Source of the DNA: Bacillota bacterium
GTDB lineage: Bacteria > Bacillota > Clostridia > Christensenellales > Aristaeellaceae
Length of the DNA: 6,580 bases
Assembly: GCA_023459675.1 (NCBI GenBank)
Contig: JAEWTC010000130.1
Location: forward strand, 1-6,580
Reading direction: 5' to 3'
Shown here: positions 1 to 5,049 of the stretch, one piece after another
How the letters are laid out: every line of letters begins with the position of its first letter
How positions within the stretch are numbered: the stretch's first letter is position 1
Position numbers and translations under genes: made by a program
The notes under the pieces: model-generated
Database searches by the model: none
What the model was told of the DNA's origin: nothing
What the model saw: the letters and a program-made list of their open reading frames with translations, nothing else

Positions 1-1235
1 TCGGGGCTTTTCTCCCGGATGATCTTCAAGGCCTTCTCCTGCGCCTGCTCCAGCAGATCGTCCAGATACACGATGTGCCCCTTGCGGGTGGACAGCGTCT
101 GCCCCTCGTAGCTCACCATGCCAAACGATACGTGCACCAGGTTGTCCGCCCACGGGTAACCCATTTTGCGCAGCACCTCGAACACCTGGCGGAAATGCAG
201 GTCCTGCTGGTAGGCCACCACGTACAAGCTCTTGTCGAAATGGTAGGTCTGTGCGCGGTAGAGCGCGGCGGCCAGATCGCGCGTGGCGTAGAGGGTGGCC
301 CCGTCTTTTTTCAGGATCAGGCAGGGCGGCATGCCCTCGGCTTCCAAATCCACCACGCTTGCGCCGTCGGACTGGGATAACAGGCCCTTCTCCCGCAGCG
401 CGTCGATCACGGGCTGCATTTTATCGTTATAGAAGGCCTCGCCGTTATAGCTGTCAAAGGTTACGCCCAGCAGCTCGTAGGTTTTCTGGCAGTCGGTCAG
501 GGTGACTTCCTTAAACCAGTTGAAGATCGACAGGGCCTCCGGGTCGCCGTCCTCGATGGCCTTGAAATACGCGCGGCCCTCGTCCTCCAGGGTATGGGTG
601 CCGCGCTCGTCAAACTCCCGCGCGCTTTCGTCGTGAAAGCGCACGTAGAGCCTCGTGAGCGCTTCCACGCCCTCGCGGTCGATCTCCTCGCGGGTACCCC
701 AGCGCTTGAACGCCGAGATCAGCTTGCCAAACTGCGTGCCCCAGTCCCCCAGATGGTTGATGCCCACGGTCTGGTAGCCCAGCGCGTCGTAAATGCGCTT
801 TAGGCTGTGCCCGATCATCGTGGTGGACAGGTGCCCGATGTGGAAGCGCTTGGCGATGTTGATGGAGGAATAGTCGATGCACACGGTTTTGCCCTTGCCC
901 ACGTCGGACGTGCCGTAGCCGCCCAGAAGAACGGCGTCGATGGTGCGCTTTGCCGCCTGCGCGCGGTTGAGATCGAAATTCAAATACCCGCCCATCTGCT
1001 TGGCGGTGGAAAAGCCGGGGGCGTTCACCTCCTGGGCAAGCGCGGCGGCAATCTGCGGCGGCGCAAGCTTCAGCTCCCGGCTTAAGCGGAAGCAGGGAAA
1101 GGCATAATCGCCCATGGTTTTTTCCGGCGGCACTTCCAGATAGCCTTCCAGCGCCTCGGCGCTCAGCTGCGCGCCGAACCGGCGTTGCACGGCCGCGCTG
1201 ATGAGCGCCGCGATTTCACGTTTAATTTCGTTCAT
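1..1235 (-). CDS. argS: Arginyl-tRNA synthetase, 3' end cut by window edge
   Basis: Class I aminoacyl-tRNA synthetase that charges tRNA-Arg with arginine using ATP, in the cytoplasm. The minus strand is open from the ATG at 1235 to the window edge, giving 411 codons; the family is usually about 550-600 aa, so roughly the C-terminal quarter to third (tRNA anticodon-binding part) is missing. Seen in the translation: an N-terminal Arg-tRNA-synthetase additional domain (about residues 1-90) with the typical MGDYAFPCF stretch near residue 41; the HIGH signature as FHIGHL at residues 131-136, preceded by NIAK; the family block VGINHLGDWGTQFGKL shortly after; and LSTRKG at about 381-386 in the place of the KMSKS loop, which is normal for many ArgRS. 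The start is supported by GAGGGGGG six bases upstream (1242-1249). It overlaps the preceding MATE gene by ATGA, so translation is probably coupled. No frameshift seen. Confidence 0.97.
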   Translation of the reverse strand, partial: MNEIKREIAALISAAVQRRFGAQLSAEALEGYLEVPPEKTMGDYAFPCFRLSRELKLAPPQIAAALAQEVNAPGFSTAKQMGGYLNFDLNRAQAAKRTIDAVLLGGYGTSDVGKGKTVCIDYSSINIAKRFHIGHLSTTMIGHSLKRIYDALGYQTVGINHLGDWGTQFGKLISAFKRWGTREEIDREGVEALTRLYVRFHDESAREFDERGTHTLEDEGRAYFKAIEDGDPEALSIFNWFKEVTLTDCQKTYELLGVTFDSYNGEAFYNDKMQPVIDALREKGLLSQSDGASVVDLEAEGMPPCLILKKDGATLYATRDLAAALYRAQTYHFDKSLYVVAYQQDLHFRQVFEVLRKMGYPWADNLVHVSFGMVSYEGQTLSTRKGHIVYLDDLLEQAQEKALKIIREKSP

Positions 1236-2650
1236 CTCAAACCCCCCTCGGACATCAGTTTGCTTTCCGCGCGCTTGCGCCACTTACCCCACCGGTAAAT
1301 ACTGGAGGTGACGGCCATGTTGAAAATCCACGCCGCCAGAAGGCTGAAATAGATAGCGTCCGGATTGCCGTTGGGCCACATCTCGGAACGCGTGAGCCAT
1401 GCCAGCAGATACGCAAGCGGCAGGCGGACCCCAAGCGTTGTGGCTACGCCCATCACCATGGGGATGGTCGTCTGGCTCATACCCTGCATCACGCCCGAGA
1501 AGGTCTGCAGCACCGCGAAAGCGACGTACCCCGCCGCCAGGATGCGCAGAAACCTGGCGCCCAGCGTGAGCACGGCCTCGGTATCGGTGAAGATACCCAT
1601 CAGCTGCCGGCCGAACAGCAGGATGCACGTGACCAGAAACAAAGCGCTCACCAGCGCGATTTTCAGGGTGTCCTTCTGGCCCTTGCGGATTCGGTCCAAC
1701 TTGCGAGCGCCGTAGTTTTGGGCGGTGAAGGTGGTGGCCGCGGCGGCGAAGGTGAAGTTGGGCATCATGATGAACCCGTCCACGCGCATCACGGCGGTGA
1801 GCGTGGTAACCACCACCGGGCCCATGGAGTTCATCAGCGCCTGCACGAGGATAGCCTGCACGGAGAACACCGCCTGCGTCGCCCCCACGGGCAGCCCCAG
1901 CCGGAATATTTTCCGGGTGATGCCTTTGTCCAGCTTGACGTCGGCACGGCTCAGGTCCAGCACCTCGGTCATCTTGGTGAGCTTGCGGTAGGCAAGCACC
2001 GCCGTCAGCCCCTGGGCAATGATGGTGGCCAGGGCAACGCCGTCCGTCGTCATGCCGAACTGGGTTACGAACAGGATATCCAGTACGATGTTGAGCGCGG
2101 AGGCGATGAACAGGTACAACAGCGGGGAAACGCTGTCGCCCAGGCCGCGCAGCACGCCGCAGAGGATGTTGAAGTAAATGAACCCGATAATCCCGCCGAA
2201 GTAGATGGTCAGGTACATCGTCGCCATATCGAGCATTTCGGGCGGCGAGCCAAGGAGCATCAATAACGGCCGGGTCGCCGCGACGCCGACCACCGTGCAC
2301 GCAAGCCCGGCCCAAAACGCGAGCATGATGACCGTGCCCACGGCCTTGGAGAGCATCAGGCGGTCCTTCGCCCCGAAATACTGGGACACCGTAATGCCCG
2401 CGCCCGTGGACAGGCCGATGAACAGCGCGAAAATCAGCATGATGATGGGGAACGAAAGCCCCACCGCGCCCAGCGCGTTATCGCCCACATAGTTGCCCAC
2501 TACGATGGCGTCCACCGTGGAGTACATCTGCTGCGCGAAATTGCCAATGAGCAGGGGGATGGAAAACCGGAGGATTTGCTTGAGGGAGTTGCCTTCGGTC
2601 ATATCCATGGGAGCGAAAAAGCGCTTCAATTTCGCGGAAAGCATCGTCAT
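1232..2650 (-). CDS. MATE-family multidrug/cation antiporter
   Basis: Integral membrane exporter of the MATE family (NorM/DinF-like), which uses a Na+ or H+ gradient to expel cationic drugs or metabolites; the substrate cannot be read from sequence. The product is 472 aa, normal for the family (about 450-480). It shows alternating hydrophobic segments consistent with 12 helices in two homologous halves (roughly residues 25-225 and 245-455). Family-typical blocks are SIPLLIGNFAQQMYSTVD (30-47), VGNYVGDNALGAVG (51-64), QYFGAKD (90-96), GVLRGLGDS (165-173), ALNIVLDILF (185-194) and QNYGARK (311-317). The open frame continues upstream to 2875, but those residues lie inside pyrH in another frame and have no transporter character. 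ATG 2650 is chosen because AAAGGG lies five bases before it; a second ATG two codons later is possible. It lies 65 bp after pyrH and overlaps argS by 4 bp, which suggests one transcript. Confidence 0.95.
   Translation of the reverse strand: MTMLSAKLKRFFAPMDMTEGNSLKQILRFSIPLLIGNFAQQMYSTVDAIVVGNYVGDNALGAVGLSFPIIMLIFALFIGLSTGAGITVSQYFGAKDRLMLSKAVGTVIMLAFWAGLACTVVGVAATRPLLMLLGSPPEMLDMATMYLTIYFGGIIGFIYFNILCGVLRGLGDSVSPLLYLFIASALNIVLDILFVTQFGMTTDGVALATIIAQGLTAVLAYRKLTKMTEVLDLSRADVKLDKGITRKIFRLGLPVGATQAVFSVQAILVQALMNSMGPVVVTTLTAVMRVDGFIMMPNFTFAAAATTFTAQNYGARKLDRIRKGQKDTLKIALVSALFLVTCILLFGRQLMGIFTDTEAVLTLGARFLRILAAGYVAFAVLQTFSGVMQGMSQTTIPMVMGVATTLGVRLPLAYLLAWLTRSEMWPNGNPDAIYFSLLAAWIFNMAVTSSIYRWGKWRKRAESKLMSEGGLR
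1242..1249 (-). promoter_or_regulatory. Ribosome binding site of argS inside the MATE gene
   Basis: On the minus strand this reads GAGGGGGG, six bases before the argS ATG. It lies within the last codons of the MATE gene, whose TGA stop shares bases with the argS start (ATGA at 1232-1235). This is the arrangement expected for translational coupling or re-initiation. Confidence 0.7.
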
Positions 2651-2655
2651 AAGTG

Positions 2656-2661
2656 CCCTTT
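2656..2661 (-). promoter_or_regulatory. Ribosome binding site deciding the MATE start
   Basis: Minus strand AAAGGG, five bases from the ATG at 2650 and eleven from the alternative ATG at 2644. This favours the 472-residue form over both the shorter form and the long frame that runs back into pyrH. The 65-bp gap 2651-2715 around it shows no convincing terminator or promoter. Confidence 0.6.
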
Positions 2662-2715
2662 CTGGCAGCGGGCGGCCAAACCGCATTCGCCGCTTGCGCG
2701 TGTGAATGGAACGTT

Positions 2716-3429
2716 TTACGGGGAGAGCGTGGTGCCCATCGGGTCTCCGGCAAGCACTTTGAGCAGGTTGCCGCCGTCCGGGTCCATCTGGAACAGGCGC
2801 ACGCAGGGGAAATTGTTGTCCGCAAGCAGGATCAGCGCGCTTAAATCGATGGCGCGCAGGGATTGTTCCAGGCATTCCGCATAGCGGATTCTGCGGATGA
2901 TTTTCGCGTCCGCGTGTTGGGCGGGATCCCGGTCGTACACGCCGTCCACGCTCTTGGCCATCAAAATCTGCCCGCAGCGAAGCTCCAGCGCCCGCAGCGC
3001 AACGGCGGTATCCGTGGAGAAGAAGGGGTTGCCCGTGCCGCCGCCCAGCAGCAGAATGTGCCCGTCCGTAAGCAAAGCGTCCGCCCGGGAGGCGCGGAAG
3101 GGTTCCGCGAAACGAAGCACGTCCACCGCGCTCATCACCGTGGCTTTCGCGTGAAGCGCGGTCAGCGCGTCGTGCATCATGATGGCGTTTTGCAGCGTGG
3201 CGAGCATGCCCATCTGGTCCGCTGCGACGGCGCCCATAGCCTGGGCTTCACCCCGCCTGCCGCGCCACACGTTGCCCCCGCCGATCACCACCGCGAGCTC
3301 GTATCCTTTTTCCTGCGCGGCCAAAAGCGCTTTAGCGGCGGCCTGGAACGCGCCGTAAGAGAATAGTTTCCCGTCAATTCCCAGCGCTTCTCCGCTGAGT
3401 TTTAAGATCAAGCGCCTGTTTTCCGCCAT
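2716..3429 (-). CDS. pyrH: Uridylate (UMP) kinase
   Basis: Amino-acid-kinase-fold enzyme that phosphorylates UMP to UDP with ATP in de novo pyrimidine synthesis; bacterial forms are hexamers, activated by GTP and inhibited by UTP. The product is 237 aa, the usual length. Visible motifs are LKLSGEALG (residues 9-17, phosphate binding), VVIGGGNVWRG (47-57), DQMGMLAT (71-78), GGGTGNPFFSTDTA (129-142, UMP/ATP phosphate contacts) and AKSVDGVYDRDP (158-169, nucleotide base region). The start at 3429 has AGGGGGTG five bases upstream; an in-frame ATG at 3453 would lie about six bases from the predicted transcript start and is rejected. Two oddities: the gene lies next to a MATE gene and argS rather than the common tsf-pyrH-frr arrangement, and the stretch between AEPF and GGGTG is less charged than the RRRAIRHLE-type segment frequent in other PyrH. 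It could be the only UMP kinase or a second copy. Confidence 0.92.
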   Translation of the reverse strand: MAENRRLILKLSGEALGIDGKLFSYGAFQAAAKALLAAQEKGYELAVVIGGGNVWRGRRGEAQAMGAVAADQMGMLATLQNAIMMHDALTALHAKATVMSAVDVLRFAEPFRASRADALLTDGHILLLGGGTGNPFFSTDTAVALRALELRCGQILMAKSVDGVYDRDPAQHADAKIIRRIRYAECLEQSLRAIDLSALILLADNNFPCVRLFQMDPDGGNLLKVLAGDPMGTTLSP

Positions 3430-3434
3430 GGGAA

Positions 3435-3442
3435 CACCCCCT
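3435..3442 (-). promoter_or_regulatory. Ribosome binding site deciding the pyrH start
   Basis: Minus strand AGGGGGTG, seven of eight bases matching AGGAGGTG, with five bases to ATG 3429. No comparably good site precedes the in-frame ATG at 3453. Confidence 0.75.
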
Positions 3443-3465
3443 GCTGACAACATAGCCTAACCTTG

Positions 3466-3495
3466 ATTATACACCGTACCCGCAGGCCGTGTAAA
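3466..3495 (-). promoter_or_regulatory. Predicted sigma-A promoter for pyrH-MATE-argS
   Basis: On the minus strand, TTTACA (3490-3495; five of six matches to TTGACA), an 18-bp spacer, then an exact TATAAT (3466-3471). The transcript would begin near 3459, giving a leader of about 30 nt before the pyrH ATG that contains its ribosome binding site. There is no room for an attenuator or riboswitch in that leader. Confidence 0.75.
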
Positions 3496-3526
3496 GGCTT
3501 GCGGCGTTTCGGCGGCAGGGCCGCGG

Positions 3527-3550
3527 GGCGAAGCCCGCCGGGCTTGCGCC
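3527..3550. repeat. GC-rich inverted repeat between the divergent promoters
   Basis: GGCGAAGCCC, a 3-base loop GCC, then GGGCTT-G-CGCC: ten base pairs with one bulged G. It lies in a very GC-rich block (about 3472-3560) upstream of both predicted promoters. There is no T-run on either side, so it is not an intrinsic terminator for either direction. Its role is unknown; it could equally be a chance fold in GC-rich DNA. Confidence 0.4.
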
Positions 3551-3593
3551 GCGCGCCGTGGGGGATGCTTTCCAGGGCAAAAATATCTATGTT

Positions 3594-3615
3594 TTGTTGA
3601 TGTTCTTTGCAACAA
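3594..3615. promoter_or_regulatory. Inverted repeat TTGTTG-N10-CAACAA upstream of the regulator promoter
   Basis: A perfect 6+6 inverted repeat with a 10-base spacer, ending six bases before the -35 box of the 3703 gene. Its position and dyad symmetry fit a transcription-factor site. Which protein would bind is not known; AraC-family proteins more often use direct repeats. Confidence 0.35.
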
Positions 3616-3621
3616 TTCCGT

Positions 3622-3650
3622 TTGACAAGCCCAAGGCAAGACAGTATAAT
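3622..3650 (+). promoter_or_regulatory. Consensus sigma-A promoter of the AraC-family gene
   Basis: TTGACA at 3622-3627, a 17-bp spacer, TATAAT at 3645-3650: every base and the spacing match the vegetative consensus. The transcript should start near 3657, leaving a leader of about 46 nt before the ATG at 3703. An exact consensus is unusual for a regulator gene and suggests either steady high output or tight repression through nearby operators. Confidence 0.9.
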
Positions 3651-3656
3651 GTTTTA

Positions 3657-3680
3657 GTCTGAATGGTATGAAAATCAGAC
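3657..3680. promoter_or_regulatory. Inverted repeat GTCTGA-N12-TCAGAC at the transcript start
   Basis: A perfect 6+6 inverted repeat with a 12-base spacer, starting at about the predicted +1 of the regulator transcript. At this place a bound protein would block transcription, so it is a candidate (auto)operator; as RNA it would form a weak leader hairpin ahead of the ribosome binding site (TGAGGA, 3691-3696). Confidence 0.4.
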
Positions 3681-3702
3681 AATATAGACATGAGGAATTG
3701 TT

Positions 3703-4593
3703 ATGAGCGTCATCACATTTCTCCCCAACCCGTCTTGCGCCAATGAGGACGATGCGGGCATTTTTGTGCAGGGCGTTCATACGCCCGTGCAGTTGATTGA
3801 AGACAGCGGCGTGTGGATTCACTCCGCGGGCAGCGCCATGCTTCTCCAGAGCGAATACGCCTTGGAGAAGGAAACGTACTGGACGTGGCTGATCGTGGAA
3901 ACCGGCCGGATTACGCTGGAATGCAAGGAATCCCGCTTCGACCTGCGCAAGGGCGAGTGCGCGGTGCTGCCGCTGAAGGTGTGCAGCTGCCGCCTGACCC
4001 ACGCGCGGGACGCGCGGCTGTTGTGGCTGACGCTGGACGGGCCATTGGCGACCAGCTTCCTGGCGGAAATGAACTCGCTCACCTCCGCGCCCGCCAAGCA
4101 GGGCTTTTTGCCCTCGCAGGTGATATTAACCCAGCAGATCGTACAGGTGCTGGTGCGCCACGCCGGAACAGGCGACGCGAGCTTCCAGCTCGGCCAGCTT
4201 CTGTGGGGCCTGCTCGCCGCGCACAGCGGCCAGAGCGTGGCGATGAGCGCCACCCTGAGCCACGAAATCGCCCGCGTGGTGGACGCGCTTCGCCGCAGCG
4301 AATATAAAGAAAGCTTTTCACTTGCCGATATGGCGGCCATCAGCCGCATGCCGATTGAAACCTTCCGCAAGCGCTTCTCCGCGGAGCTGGGCCTGCCGCC
4401 GCTTGCCTATCTCCAGTTTTTGAAAATGGAGCGCGCGAAACTGCTGCTCAGGAGCGGCCTCAACGTGCGCCAGACCGGGATCGAAATCGGCATGCACGAC
4501 CCCTACCACTTCTCCAAGCAGTTTAAGCAAGTCGTGGGCATGGCCCCGACCGCGTACCTGAAACACGTCGGGTGGCAGAACGTAAAGGACTGA
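3703..4593 (+). CDS. AraC/XylS-family transcriptional regulator
   Basis: DNA-binding regulator of 296 aa, normal for the family. The N-terminal part (about residues 35-120) has the pattern of an AraC-type cupin ligand-binding domain: short beta-strand-like runs, the turn ETGRITLEC (66-74) and LRKGECAVLP (81-90). A helical linker follows (about 140-195). The C-terminal domain (about 190-290) has two helix-turn-helix motifs: FSLADMAAISRMPIETFRKRF (206-226) and a second one ending in the family signature around DPYHFSKQFKQVVGMAPTAY (266-285). The start is ATG 3703, with AGGA six bases upstream. It is transcribed alone from a consensus promoter and followed at once by a terminator. It is divergent from pyrH-MATE-argS, so the MATE operon and its own gene are the obvious candidate targets; the ligand is unknown. 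The reverse-strand frame across its first third and upstream is a shadow. Confidence 0.95.
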   Translation: MSVITFLPNPSCANEDDAGIFVQGVHTPVQLIEDSGVWIHSAGSAMLLQSEYALEKETYWTWLIVETGRITLECKESRFDLRKGECAVLPLKVCSCRLTHARDARLLWLTLDGPLATSFLAEMNSLTSAPAKQGFLPSQVILTQQIVQVLVRHAGTGDASFQLGQLLWGLLAAHSGQSVAMSATLSHEIARVVDALRRSEYKESFSLADMAAISRMPIETFRKRFSAELGLPPLAYLQFLKMERAKLLLRSGLNVRQTGIEIGMHDPYHFSKQFKQVVGMAPTAYLKHVGWQNVKD

Positions 4594-4602
4594 GCGTTTT
4601 AC

Positions 4603-4634
4603 AAACAGATGGAGCGATGCTCCGTCTGTTTTTT
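4603..4634 (+). terminator. Intrinsic terminator of the AraC-family gene
   Basis: It begins ten bases after the stop codon. The stem is AAACAGATGGAGC paired with GCTCCGTCTGTTT (13 pairs, one T-G wobble), with a 3-base loop GAT, running into six T residues (4629-4634). On the opposite strand the stem is followed only by TTTGTAAAAC, so it would act weakly if at all on leftward transcription from the 6580 side. Confidence 0.92.
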
Positions 4635-4640
4635 GATGTG

Positions 4641-4661
4641 GAATGAGGAGTGAGGAATTAG
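4641..4661 (+). repeat. Left heptad array (three units)
   Basis: Three consecutive 7-base units, GAATGAG, GAGTGAG and GAATTAG, each carrying a TGA or TAG. They lie directly after the regulator's terminator and mirror the array at the other end of the element. Confidence 0.7.
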
Positions 4662-4812
4662 GCAACGAAAGCGAGCGTGTACCCTGCGGGTACTTGCCCA
4701 AAGGGCAAAGCGAACTGGAGTTGGGAGCTTTTACAGGGCAACGAAAGCGAGCGTGTACCCTGCGGGTACTTGCCCGAAGGGCAAAGCGAACTGGAGTTGG
4801 GAGCTTTGACAG
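4661..4812 (+). repeat. 76-bp tandem repeat, two copies
   Basis: Copy 1 is 4661-4736 and copy 2 is 4737-4812, with two differences (4700 A versus 4776 G; 4732 T versus 4808 G). Each copy contains two adjoining perfect hairpins: GTACCC-TGC-GGGTAC (4679-4693; 4755-4769) and TTGCCC-NAA-GGGCAA (4694-4708; 4770-4784). The first difference falls in the loop of the second hairpin, so all stems are intact in both copies. Each copy also has AAAGCGA twice, on either side of the hairpin pair (4668, 4707; 4744, 4783). Confidence 0.95.
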
Positions 4813-4819
4813 AGAACGG

Positions 4820-4901
4820 CGACCGGCTAAGGGAGCCGGACGACAATCAAAGCGAGTGGCCGACCGGCTAAGGGAGCCGGACGACAATCAAAGCGAGTGG
4901 G
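4820..4901 (+). repeat. 41-bp tandem repeat, two copies
   Basis: Copy 1 is 4820-4860 and copy 2 is 4861-4901, identical except for the last base. Each has a perfect hairpin CCGGCT-AAGGG-AGCCGG (4823-4839; 4864-4880) followed by a spacer and AAAGCGAGTGG (AAAGCGA at 4849 and 4890). The near identity points to recent duplication or gene-conversion-like upkeep. Confidence 0.95.
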
Positions 4902-4904
4902 AAC

Positions 4905-5017
4905 GGCGGAAAGATTGCACAGCAATCTTTCTATTTTATGTTCATCTTGATTTACTAAAATGGCGAACCAAACGAAATCCAATGAAATGATCCGGTTGCG
5001 TAAGCAACCGTTCCGCC
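4905..5017. repeat. Two facing hairpin units with covarying stems
   Basis: On the plus strand at 4905-4928: GGCGGAA, then AGATTGC, loop ACA, GCAATCT. On the minus strand from 5017 to 4993: GGCGGAA, then CGGTTGC, loop TTAC, GCAACCG. The two units share the same seven-base head and the same stem layout. The stems differ at two pairs, and both changes are compensatory (A-T to C-G; A-T to G-C). Their heads are inverted repeats of each other (GGCGGAA 4905-4911; TTCCGCC 5011-5017), so the whole stretch can also fold back. The plus-strand hairpin is followed by CTATTTTATG, too weak a T-run for a confident terminator call. Confidence 0.8.
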
Positions 5018-5049
5018 ATTCATCATTCCTAATTCCTAATTCCTAATTA
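5015..5049 (-). repeat. Right heptad array (five units)
   Basis: Read on the minus strand from 5049, the 7-base units are TAATTAG, GAATTAG, GAATTAG, GAATGAT and GAATGGC. The three TAG triplets (5043-5045, 5036-5038, 5029-5031) fall in three different frames because the period is 7. The middle one is the stop codon of the MutS-like gene. Confidence 0.8.

Noticed and set aside
1284..2315. Long minus-strand alternative frame (343 codons) inside the MATE gene, and the long plus-strand frames opposite argS, MATE, pyrH and the MutS-like gene
   Set aside because: High-GC coding DNA commonly leaves long open shadow frames. These are rich in Arg, His, Pro and Gly, match no family, and lie over genes with clear motifs.
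2651..2875. 75-residue N-terminal extension of the MATE protein
   Set aside because: It overlaps the end of pyrH in another frame, has no transporter character, and a well-placed ribosome binding site precedes ATG 2650.
3430..3453. Eight-residue longer pyrH start at 3453
   Set aside because: The better ribosome binding site precedes ATG 3429, and the predicted transcript start lies only about six bases before 3453.
3430..3465. Riboswitch or attenuator in the pyrH leader
   Set aside because: The predicted leader is only about 30 nt and holds little beyond the ribosome binding site.
3457..4002. Minus-strand frame of 181 codons opposite the regulator's 5' part
   Set aside because: It is antisense to a clear coding region and to the regulator's consensus promoter, and its composition is that of a shadow frame with no recognisable domain.
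4905..4940. Rightward intrinsic terminator at the AAAGATTGC hairpin
   Set aside because: The stem is good, but the following sequence CTATTTTATG lacks a continuous T-run, the upstream gene already has a strong terminator at 4603-4634, and the hairpin has a paired variant in the element.
4643..4990. Plus-strand open frame of 115 codons (and shorter ones at 4677-4871 and, on the minus strand, 4658-4846 and 4318-4887) as a small protein gene
   Set aside because: They run across the tandem repeats, whose 76- and 41-bp periods shift the frame between copies, so the same DNA is read differently each time. The sequence is full of hairpins, no good ribosome binding site precedes the starts, and the predicted peptides resemble no family.
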